A DNA stretch of 64,000 nucleotides from the NCBI GenBank assembly GCA_020726505.1, contig JAHLEZ010000011.1, forward strand, positions 186,001 to 250,000, in the 5' to 3' direction. This stretch comes from Leptodontidium sp. MPI-SDFR-AT-0119. Taxonomy: Eukaryota; Ascomycota; Leotiomycetes; Helotiales; Leptodontidiaceae. A program made the position numbers and the translations under genes. Below the pieces are notes generated by a model. It did not search any database, was not told the origin of the DNA, and saw nothing but the letters and a program-made list of their open reading frames with translations. The number at the start of each line of letters is the position of its first letter. Within the stretch, counting starts at the first letter, position 1. Shown here piece by piece: positions 24,558 through 34,712 of the stretch.

Positions 24558-25580
24558 CTACCATTTCGTCACTCCTCCATCAATACAGAGATCCTGTCCT
24601 GTCATGTAAGAACTGGCATCGCTAGCCAAGAAGACACAACCACCTCGAATATCATCCGGTGTCGCTACTCTCCCATTCATAATCTCGTCTTTCCAGCTCT
24701 CGAGAAGATCGGGGAACTTTTCATTCATGTTAGCGTTGTTCGATTCTCATCCATTCATCGTCATCTTCAATGAGCAAGCCAAACTCACCGGAGCTGTCAT
24801 CTCAGTCCTCACATATCCCGGAGAAATCGAATTAACTCTAATTCCCTGTAACAAAAATCAGTACAATATTCAAATGCATCCACCAGTCCAAAACCAGGAA
24901 TAAAATAAAAATACATACATATTCCACCAACTCCTTCGCAATCCCGGGACACATCGCTCTCACCGCACCCTTGGTCCCACAATACGCACTGCTCATCTGA
25001 CTCCTGATAGCCATATAACTAGCAATACTTGCCACGAGCACAATACTCCCCTTCTTCGTTCCATTAGCAATCATCTGTTTAGCAGCTAGCTGTGCAGTAT
25101 GATAAACACCCATCACATTGACACCCAGCAATTTCTGATGCTCCTCAAACGACGTCTCTAGGAACGATAGGTGCCGATTGATTCCCGCGCAGGGGACGCA
25201 GATATCTAGTTTTCCGTCGAAATCTTTGGAGAAATCTGAGAAGCCTTTGGTGAGGGATTCCATGCTGCTCACGTCGACGCTGGAGGTTGTCAGTGAGGGG
25301 GATGTAAGTCGTGGTCACGTGTTCTGGGATATACTTGCAGGTAGTGAGCGGTTCTGACGCCGAATTTCTTCTCGATCTCGAAGAATGTTTCGACGGGTGG
25401 GATTACGTCGAAGATGGCTACGTCTGCTCCTGCTTCTGCGAGGCCTTCTGCGAATGCGAGGCCGCAGCCTCGAGCTCCGCCTGTGATGAGAGCCGTTCGG
25501 CCTTTGAGAGAGAACTGTGGTTCTTTGTTAGTGTTGTTGTTCTATAAGTGATGAGGAGTCTTTCTTACTCTGTCCATCAT
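24558..25580 (-). CDS. hxnW: HxnW-like short-chain dehydrogenase/ketoreductase
   Basis: Five exons: 25580-25569, 25514-25339, 25279-24919, 24845-24789, 24716-24558; 254 aa, typical of classical SDRs. TGGARGCG (residues 15-22) is the NAD(P)-binding TGxxxGxG motif, AGI at 94-96 fits the NAG position, and Tyr162-CGT-Lys166 is the catalytic YxxxK pair with serines at 147 and 150. The C-terminal [10 protein letters not shown] and [10 protein letters not shown] motifs are standard. Intron 2 (25280-25338) is of the rare GC-AG type. In A. nidulans HxnW reduces a ring keto group during nicotinate breakdown together with HxnT. The start offers two adjacent ATGs. hxnX is divergent from it, 900 bp away. 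Confidence 0.85.
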
Positions 25581-26483
25581 TTTTGTTGTTGGTATTGTTT
25601 GTTTACAGTGGGATTTTCGCCCTATGTTGCCTTTGTAGTCTCTCAGGATCGGACAGACAGTATGTTGATTCAACCAAGAAGTGTAGATAGAAGACAGCTA
25701 GCTAGCTACGAGCCAGCCAACAACACACCCTTCATCCTATCCCATCCTATCCCATTTTCGTCTCGTCTCGAATTACACAGTCCACAAAAAATGCCCGTAT
25801 TCCCTATCCTCAAAATACCAGTAATAAATTCCGCATCCAGCAAACTCAACAACCTCTCCCCCTCCTCATGGCAATAACCGCACATCGTTATCAGCCCCCA
25901 CCCCCACTTCTCTCCTCTCTTAATGTCATCAATCCACGTTCCCACTTCTGCAAGACCGAAAGACTACAAGTGCCGAAACCCAATCGCAGGCACTACATTT
26001 GCACTACTGCATTATTGCATAGGCAGCTAACGAAGTACGACCATCCATGTTTTCGACAGATAACGACTAAGGTACGACAACGACTTATCTGCGCTGCCCA
26101 GCCGAGCTGCGTGGGAAGGCCGAACTTTTAATACGGAAAGAATGGGATGGGAAAGGATAGGATAGGAAACATGGGGTTTGGATTTCGGAACCAATCATTA
26201 CATGCATGCATACATGCGGATGGACTGTAGGGTGGGCTTTTGATGATATGGGCTCCATGTTCGACTCTGATGCTTGGGCCTGAGCTTGATATTGACATCG
26301 CTACTGGGCCACTTGTCAATAACCTCACGACATCTGGCGATTTCTGAGCTCTTTTGTGTCTGTTGTCTGGCTAGGAGCAGTTTATTGTACTGTGCTAGAT
26401 TTTGTCTGATTAGTTGATTTTTTGTTCCCCTTCTAGCTTTGGCTTCAGCTTTCGGATTTTTCTGGTTTGGATACTGGAGATTC
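25581..26483. promoter_or_regulatory. Divergent hxnW-hxnX promoter region
   Basis: About 900 bp between divergent starts. Two AGATAA-type HGATAR motifs, the consensus of the nitrogen regulator AreA, lie in opposite orientation at 26058-26063 (+) and 26085-26090 (-). Nicotinate genes are subject to nitrogen control in A. nidulans, so paired sites fit, but short motifs arise by chance. No gene is seen. Confidence 0.4.
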
Positions 26484-28289
26484 ATGATGGAGTCTGGATA
26501 TATCGCTCCGAAGCAGAAGATAGTGCGAGGTGATGATACGAAGCTGAAGGTGGGTTGACCTTTCTCTTTAAATTATCCTGGTCTCATCTTATCTTACTTA
26601 CCCCAAGATTGAGGTTAATGTTAAGGTTAAACAAGATGATTCTGGACAACTAACTAACTAACTCATGAACAGGTAATAATAGTAGGAGCAGGCCTTGGAG
26701 GTCTCGGAGCAGCAATCTCAATCCTCCTCGCAGGCCACGATGTTCTCGTCCTAGAAGGTGCATCCGAAATCGCTGAAGTAAGTCTTCCCACAAATCCCCC
26801 CCTTTTAATTCCCCTCCATTTCCTCAACCAGAACTCCACAAACTCACAATATCCCAGGTCGGAGCCGGTATCCAAATCCTCCCCAACAGCAGCAGGGTGC
26901 TTCAACAATGGGGCATGCTCAATTCCCTCTCACGCTACGCTACGCGCCCAAAATGCGTCAACATGCTCAGCTGGAAAGGCACGCTAATCTCCTCTCTCGA
27001 CTTCGCTTCCTCCGCGGTCCAATACCCAGGGACATTCTACTGGGATTTCCACCGCGCGAATCTGCACACATGCTTGCTCGAGCGGGCGGTAGAACTCGGT
27101 GCCGAAGTGCGATGTAAGGCGCGCGTCGTAGGCGTGCGAGTCGATTCCGATTCCGATTCCAATTCCAACCTAGGCAGTCAAGTAGTTGGAGGCAGAGATG
27201 GAGCGACAGTGGTCCTCGAAAGCAGCGAAGAGATATGGGGAGATTTGGTAGTAGGCGCCGATGGGATAAATTCCCGATTGCGAGAACTCCTCCTCAAGCG
27301 AGCTGATCCTCCAACACCGACTGGGGATTTGGCATATCGACTTTTACTCTCTACATCGTCCATGTTAGCTGATCCCGACTTGGCGCCGCTGGTTACGGAT
27401 CCGCAGGTGAATTACTGGTTAGGACCGGATGCGCACGCGGTGAATTACGTGTTGAAGGGTGGGGAGCTGTTTAATATGGTTCTGCTCGTACCGGACGATA
27501 TGCCTGCCGATGGGGCGTCGACGCTGGAGGGGAATGTGGTTGAGATGAGGAAGTTGTATGAGGGGTGGGATCCGCGGATTGGGAAGCTGTTAGGATTGTG
27601 TGAGAGCGTGTATAAATGGAGATTGTGTATTAGGGGGCCGATGGACAGGTGGAGTCATGAGAGTGGTGCTTGGACTATGTTGGGGGATGCGGTGCATGCT
27701 ACGCTTCCTTATTTGGCTTCGGGGTATGTTGAGATTTGTTTGGTTTCTTGCTTTCTTTCTTTGCAATTTTTTTGGGCACATATCTATATCCCACCCAACT
27801 GTCCTCAAATAGTCAATAAACTTCCTCCAGCTAACACCCCCCGCAGCGCAGGCATGTCCCTCGAAGATGGCGCCGTCCTCGGCGAATGCCTCTCCCGGAT
27901 CTCCTCTAAATCTCGCTCATCCAAACGACACGCCCTAAAGATCTACGAAGAATGCCGCAAGGAGCGTACGGAAATGGTGGTGCAGAGGGGGAATCTACAG
28001 CAGTATCTTTATCATTTACATGATGGACCTGAGCAGGAAGAGAGGGATCGGATGATGAGAATGGTTCCTACACCAAAGGGCGAGGCGCTTGCGTGGAGAG
28101 ATCCGGAGCTGGCGCCGAGGTTGTTGGGGTATGATGCTTTGAGGGATGTGAGTAGTTTTTTTGTTCTGTTTTGAGGTTTGGTGTATATGAGCGTGTGAGT
28201 TAGTGAGTGAGTAACTGTACTGACGTGTAAGATAGGTCGATGAGCATTGGACGAAGGAAGAGAAGGACGCAGTACAGTGTAGATTGTAA
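26484..28289 (+). CDS. hxnX: HxnX-like FAD monooxygenase (6-hydroxynicotinate 3-monooxygenase type)
   Basis: Five exons: 26484-26549, 26673-26777, 26858-27723, 27847-28147, 28236-28289; 463 aa. It is a salicylate-hydroxylase-like class A flavoprotein: GAGLGG (27-32) binds FAD, GADG (190-193) is the DG motif, and GDAVHATLPY (from 333) is the GD motif. In A. nidulans HxnX converts 6-hydroxynicotinate to 2,5-dihydroxypyridine and is peroxisomal. The last exon ends in Cys-Arg-Leu, which fits the PTS1 pattern [SAC]-[KRH]-[LM] and supports the same location here. A Ser/Asp/Asn repeat (about residues 152-162) is a local expansion. The 3' end converges on hxnR with 126 bp between stops. Confidence 0.87.
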
Positions 28290-28415
28290 ATACGAGGATA
28301 ATTGGTATAAAGTCCAGCCAGAGCTGAAGTCAAAGTCGTGTAGCAAGAATGAAACATTACATATTCATCAAAGTCATCACTCATCTCACATCCTCTAATC
28401 TCATCTCATGCTATA

Positions 28416-31400
28416 TCATCTAGTCTTCCCCACAAGTCCCTTCAAAACAAACATACCTTCTTGCACAACAGCCCATCGTATTCTTGCCAGATGCTTAGCC
28501 ATAACCCTCGGCAGATCACCCGTCCGATATTTCCCAGCCACCTTCCACAAATCCTCGAGATTCGAGCGCGTCATCGCACTGATGAGCGCATTCATCTCTG
28601 CTCTGGCATCCCAATCGTTATCCTCCTCGTCTTCGCTTAGATCTCTAGCTTCGCCACCTTCATCACTCTTGCTACACATTTGGAAAGCCCAGCAAGTCAA
28701 AGTGGCGAGATACAAACACCAAGGATAGTGAAAGTAGTCTCCCGCATCCCAGTCTTTCAGCTTACGAATACCATCTCTTAGAATCCTCGCAGCGTGCGAA
28801 CTAGCTTTCGCAGCTGCCATGGAGCGGTGTTTAGCCCACTGTTCGATACGCTGACAAGAGCGATCTTGGTCGGCTTTCATGACTGGGCGGCCAATAATAT
28901 GGCTTGCGCCTGCGTATATTTGAAGATCGTTGATCTCGACGTGGAGGATGATGTGTGCAGCGTGGTAGATGGCAAGGTTGGCGACGCAGAAGCGTTGGAA
29001 TTCACCTCTTTCGGACTCGTTGTCTTCGAGGGTTTGGAGGGTTTGCTTACTGTAGTTGTCGAAGTCGGATTTCCAGGCGTCGTAGGAACGGGCGATGCGA
29101 GATTGCCAGGGCTCTTCTTTGCCGGACATTGAGAGGCCTATGGTACGTTAGTCTGGTGATCTGTGGTGAGAGAGGGAGGTGCTTACCTAGGGAAGTTTGG
29201 TCTCTTCGGTTGAGATCCCATGAGACGGACATGAGTCCATGCAGCATCAACACCCGGGATAGAGCGTTCAGGGGCCTCATGTTGACGTCGGATCGAGGAT
29301 TGATATATTTCTTTAGAATGGAAAGGTATTGAGGTTGTGGTTGTTCTGAAGCGTTGATACTGAGCCATTCCTCTGCAGTCTCGGCTTCCCAGAGCGCTTC
29401 GTTCCAGGGGAGTGTGAGATTCAACTCTGCTGCACTCATGCATAGAGATTGAGAAAACAACACGGCATGCTGGGTATCCCACATGAAGCAAAGAAGGGCC
29501 AGTCTATTCTAAAGTCAGCCTTGTAGTGATTGCTCATTCGGTTTAGAACCTGCCTCCTCCGCTGCTCAGCGTCCACCTCAGCCAGCCATCTATGATTAGG
29601 ATCATTGTATTCACTCGAAATTTGACATCGAGCAGATTGACAATCGCTTCTTCGAATGAGACTACGTGTGCTGTTAATTGCAACTCAGGAATAACCAGGA
29701 GACACAAATCAAACAGCCAAAGAAACTGGGGACTCACTTGATGAGTAAACCGTGAAACAAGTGTGACATGTCATGCTGCATTTGACCAGCGCGAGACTTG
29801 CCGAAGCATTCGACGAGTAAAATGGTCTGCAGAACCCATAGCATCGGCCGAGTGTTGAAGGCCGCACTTCCAAATATCTGAGCTCGAAGAGTATCGTGGA
29901 TGCAGACAGCTACGAGATGCGATTCTTTAGTGTCGTAAGTTGCACCCAGGAGAAGAACGGAAATCAGGAGTAGAGGATCAACACTCGCAGGTTCGAATGT
30001 AGCTTGATGAAGTAGGGGGTAAGAGGCATTAAATCTCTTGAAATAGAGGTCGCAGTACTCCTGTAAGACGGGGAGATCTAGAAGCGGGTGGTCTGCTGTG
30101 ATTTCACAACCGTCGGGCGTTTTGGGTCCAGCTCGGTGAACCAAACCCAGGACTCCTTGTCGAGCAGTTTCGTTAACAAGCGGTAGCTTCCGAATAGGTT
30201 TTGGTTGGCTGGGATGGGGATACAGTTCTTGACCAGATCCAGAAGTTGTCGGTGTTGGGAAGAATCCCGGACTAGCCGATACAGGTCCTTGGTGGTTCTT
30301 GGGGCTTTCAGAGACTGCACTGTTATAGCCAAGGCTCGAGGCGAGATTGTACTCGGCCATCTTGGACATCGCCAGAATTTGGTTGGCTGCTGAGGTCTCC
30401 GGATTGGGCTCATCCTGAGATTGGGTAGAGTAGTCAGACGCGGCTGCGGGCATTCCATATCCGAATTGTGGTTGCTCATATTGCTGCCTAGTATTGCTGT
30501 AATCACCACTTGTGCCTAGATAGTCGAGGCTTAGAATCAGTTTTTGCTTCGTATCCGCATATGAAGACAAATCTCGAATGTCTGAGGACAACTTGACACA
30601 TGTGGTCTTCATCGAAGTGCTTATCAAGACAGATTGGCCAGTGGGAAATAAACACTTACCAGAACTGTTGGAAACACTGAATCCCCTAGAGTCAATACTT
30701 GAAGGAGGTTGAGGCACAGCATTAGCATTGCCCATCATGCTGAACCTCGGATCGATTGCGGCCGGATCGAGGTCAACATCTGGCCAGTTCTCGTTTCCAA
30801 ACAGCCAGTTGTAGTAATTTGCAGTTGTAAAAGGGTTATTGAAAGAGCTGGCTGTAAGAATGTTATTGAATGTGCTGAAAGAGAGTGGTACTTTTGAACA
30901 CTCACCTGTGTCAGGCGCAAAAAGATCATTGTACAGTAGATCAGTACCGGCATTCTCCTGAGGTTTAGATCCCCATGAAGCGTTTAGTAAGAAGTCGTAG
31001 GATTCTGGCAGGGAATCATCGCCTGGGAAGGTGACGTCTCCGACCGGCCATGAGTCCTCTGAATGCCCATGACCTGCGCCAGATGTATCCATGGAATCCG
31101 GTCCATTCGAAGCATGGTCTTCCATTGACCCGGGAGGAGATAATGGCGCACTCTCATGGTTGAAGTAGGTATTTGTCTCGATGCCGGCGGTTTCCTTTCG
31201 AGATGTCCTCTTGGTCCTCGTAGAGCTCTTGGGTTTTTCGAGTTCTGGCCTGAGTGAGCTCGGAGTTAGTATTACCCTTTCAAATTAACGTATTTTAAAA
31301 TACTGAGATCGCCTTGGGACATTCGAGTGCAAGAGAAGCCCACCTCCGCTTGGCCACTACAGTGCCATTTGAATCGCGCCACAGCCGTTTTCGAGTCTGT

Positions 31401-31790
31401 AACTTCCCCATTCCCTCTCCTCCAGCTTCGGCGTCTTTCTCTCTATGTCGAGACGTATGTCTATCTATCAGACAGTGAGCATAGGGACATCTAGCCAACT
31501 CTTTCAGGGCATTGGCATTCCACAATGTCATCTTGTAAGTCGCCAAATTAATTGGTGACATTCGAGAGCACCCACTCACCTAATAAATCCTTCCGCTTGA
31601 AAACAGCATTGCACCTCTCGCACGTATTAACCCCCTTGGTCTCATCGTGGTTCAAAGCATGTCGATGAAGGTGTTCCGCACGTGAGAAGCTCTTCGTGCA
31701 GGATCCGAATGTGCATTGGAACTCCTTCAGTGACGAAGCCGCCGCCGCTGTCAGAGAAGACGTCGCAGTGGCATCGACAGCAGCCGCCAT
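28416..31790 (-). CDS. hxnR: HxnR-like C2H2 transcription factor with fungal regulatory domain
   Basis: Six exons: 31790-31580, 31464-31344, 31249-29738, 29670-29554, 29503-29187, 29137-28416; 999 aa as drawn. Residues about 25-70 form two C2H2 fingers, CX4CX12HX4H and CX2CX12HX4H; the second is split by intron 1. A basic stretch follows (KRRPELEKPKSSTRTKRTSR). The C-terminal half matches the fungal_trans domain found with C2H2 fingers. HxnR is the pathway-specific nicotinate activator in A. nidulans and has this architecture. A 54-nt segment in exon 3 (GTGAGT...TTACAG, about 30855-30908) is probably a further in-frame intron, which would give 981 aa. Intron 4 (29504-29553) best fits a GC-AG intron, giving RRRLALLCF. 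Confidence 0.83.
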
Positions 31791-32516
31791 TGTTGTGACG
31801 GCAACTCAAGACTTCGAGAATGGGGACGGCAGGCGAGGGCGAGGGATATGTTGGGTGCATGCAAAAGTGGGATGAATGCGAGTCCCTCGGTTGATTGATT
31901 GATTGATCGTTATCAATTTTGCTACAGTAAGGGAAGCACAGTGCTGAGAAGTTCCTGGGCTTGGGTATTTGTCAGAACGCTTTCCAAAACTCAATTCGTC
32001 AGTTGGGAGCATCTCAACTGTGGAAAACATATCCATCCAGCGGAAGAAACCTCGGCCCCTTCACACCAAATCGACACTTGTTTCGATCAAGCCACCAGGA
32101 GGTTGATAACTATCTTAATACCAGAAGGCGATCGAGACTGGCTGATGGGATTCGCCAACCACGACCACACTCGAGCTGATCCCTAGCCTTTGGAACGGAT
32201 ACTACCTAGGTAGAAACTGCAAATCATCACGTTCATACTAATTATCAACATCGTATGGACTACTTTGCTCGCGAGTTGGATTGGGAGTAGAATTGGGAGC
32301 AGAATTTCTGTCGAGATGGTGGCGGTACCTGTTTGTTGACTTTTGGCGACACTAGCACCAAGTTCACTTCCACACCTCCTAACGTTCAACAACATCAGTC
32401 TCCTCAAACGATACTCAGGTAGAAAGAGGAGATCTCAGCGTCAGGCGTAACGAAACCAACATTTATTTTCCATGAAAGTTCTATTCTATCTTCTACTTCT
32501 ACCCTCTACCGGTCAC
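31791..32516. other. hxnR promoter region and hxnT 3' flank
   Basis: About 725 bp without a gene. It carries the 5' region of hxnR (minus strand) and the hxnT 3' flank. A short TTGA/ATTG repeat occurs near 31890-31910. Confidence 0.4.
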
Positions 32517-33877
32517 CTACACAGCAGCAAGCTTGCTCTCCTCATAAAAAGGATAATCAGTATAGCCCTTGGTAGGTGGATCCGCACCATAGAACGACGA
32601 GCGGTCATACTGTGTCAACGGCAAACCCTCCCTCAACCTCTTGGGCAAATCTGGGTTCGCAATGAACCATCTCCCCATCACAATCGCATCCGCCTCCCCA
32701 GCCGCAACCTTCGGCTCTGCATTATCCCTATTGAAGTTACCCGCCGCGAGGAACTTGATGCCGGCCTTGGCTAGGATGCGCTGGAATGGGACGAGCGAGT
32801 TGACGCCTGCTTTGGCGGTGATGGCCTCGTCAACGCTGGTCTTGGAGTAGGCGGCTAGCGCCTCCATCTTGGCTGCCTCGTCGAGATTCTCGTCGAAGCG
32901 AGGCTCGATCATATGGACGTACGAGACGCGGTTCTCAGCTGGGAGAGAGGCGATCTGGTTGCAGAGGTATGCCCAATGCGTGTTGGGGTCTGAGTCTTTG
33001 GTGTCTTGGTAGTAGTTGTATGGGGAGAGACGGATGCCGACTTTGTCTGCGCCGATGGCGGACGTCACGGCTTGGATTACTTCGAGAGGGAAGCGGCATC
33101 TATTCTCGACCGAGCCGCCGTAGGCGTCGGTGCGGAGGTTGACATTGTCGTGGAGGAATTGCTCGAGGAGGTAGCCGTTTGCTCTATGTCATCGGTCAGA
33201 ACATCTACCTCTGAAGTAATGAGAATTGAGCGAACTTACCCGTGGATTTCAACTCCGTCGAAACCAGCTTCAATGCATCTCTTGGCTGCCTCTGCAAAAT
33301 CCTTTGTGATGGCGTGGATCTCCGAAATTTCCAAGGGTCTGGGAGGGTGGCTGGCGTAGTCGGTTCCATCGACAGCAGGGCCTGTGATTGGGATATTCGA
33401 AGAGCTGACAGTCTGCTTGCCCTCGAGGAGAGCATCAGAAGAAGCTCTTCCAACGTGCCAGATCTGGCAATAGATGAAACCACCCTTGGCGTGAACGGCA
33501 TCTGTTACACGCTTCCATCCTGCACTTTGGCCTGGTGTGAAGATTCCTGGAATACCTGGGTATCCGGAGGCCTGGATGTAGTCAGTACGGTACGGTACAA
33601 TTAATATCAAACATCCAAAACGCTGGCAACGTACCAGTCTTGAAATGTTGGTTGCTTCGGTGAGCTGCAGACCACCCTTGCTTGCTCTTTGCCCGTAGTA
33701 CTCAACAGCGATATCTCCTGGTGCCCATACTCCGTCAGACTCCTTCACACCTCGCATGCGAGTCAGAGGAGACTGAATTATTCTATGCTCCAGCTTCAAA
33801 GCGCCGATTTGAATTGGAGTGAAGAGAGCGGTATCTGCGAGAGGCTTGAGCCCCTCTGAAATCTTGGAAGGCGACAT
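32517..33877 (-). CDS. hxnT: HxnT-like Old Yellow Enzyme (NADH:flavin oxidoreductase)
   Basis: Three exons: 33877-33635, 33571-33240, 33183-32517; 413 aa. Intron 1 is 63 nt, a multiple of three without stops, so it can pass as coding; removing it restores the family sequence ([19 protein letters not shown]). Motifs are FTPIQIG near the N-terminus, QIWHVGR, the active-site group [14 protein letters not shown] and [11 protein letters not shown] near the flavin phosphate. His191, Asn194 and Tyr196 fall at the same numbers as in yeast OYE1. In A. nidulans HxnT reduces the ring double bond with HxnW. ATG at 33877 (context CACAATGTC) was preferred over an in-frame ATG at 33922. It is divergent from hxnS. 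Confidence 0.87.
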
Positions 33878-34712
33878 TGTGAGGAGTTGAATGTGTTTTT
33901 GTAAGAATGAGACAATTCTCATTCAATTTCGAAGATGGTATTGATCTGGTGGAATAATAGAAGGAAGGAAGGAAAGAAAGAAAGAAGGACGGAAAGGAGC
34001 AAGAAGAGGTAGGGAAGAGCAGACAGAGAATTCTCGAGTGGTACGAGTAGGTAGGTACCTGACAAAGTAGAGAGCGCTCCCCCACCATGCCCCTCCATTC
34101 TGGAAGGCGGTAAAGCCGCTTCCCGCCCTGCCTACAAGAGTGAGAGAATGCAGGGTTAATAGCAGTATCATCATTATTTACCCTCAGAATAGTAGTTTAA
34201 GCTTCACTCGGTATCATACATAAGGTACATCCTGCAGTTGCATAAGTGGGAAAGAGTGAAAGAATGGGGGTGGGTTTAGATCCTTATCTGCTGGGGTGCT
34301 GATCATGGAAGCCCCCAGCGCAGGCTAGACCCCTGAAGTTCGCCTGCATCTGAACCTCCCTCAACCACCAAACGCACTTACTCGGGTGGCACAGGATTGC
34401 AGCCTCCATTCGCTTGGTTCTCAAACCATCCCACCTCCCATTCCACACCGGTTAGTGATTCAGGAGGAGGCAATCCGAGTGGCCGGCCTTGTCTAACTCT
34501 CTCCTGCACGGTGATACCAATCAATTCTGAATGAGGTGGGAGCTCGGGAGGGAGTGGGCATCCGAAAAGAACGGTGACGAACAGTTATTCCTTCAATCCG
34601 TTGTCAGTCTCACCACAGTCAGTGTCAGTGTCAGTGTCAGCTACAGTTTGTAGCTTCGCTTCACACCGATTTCTTCTCCAAAACTTCATTACATTTCATC
34701 CACAGTATCACC
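33878..34712. promoter_or_regulatory. Divergent hxnT-hxnS promoter region
   Basis: About 835 bp between divergent starts, matching the hxnT/hxnS arrangement known in A. nidulans. One AreA-type motif (TTATCT, minus-strand AGATAA) lies at 34284-34289. TCAGTG units repeat at about 34605-34640 in the presumed hxnS 5' UTR. No gene seen. Confidence 0.4.
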
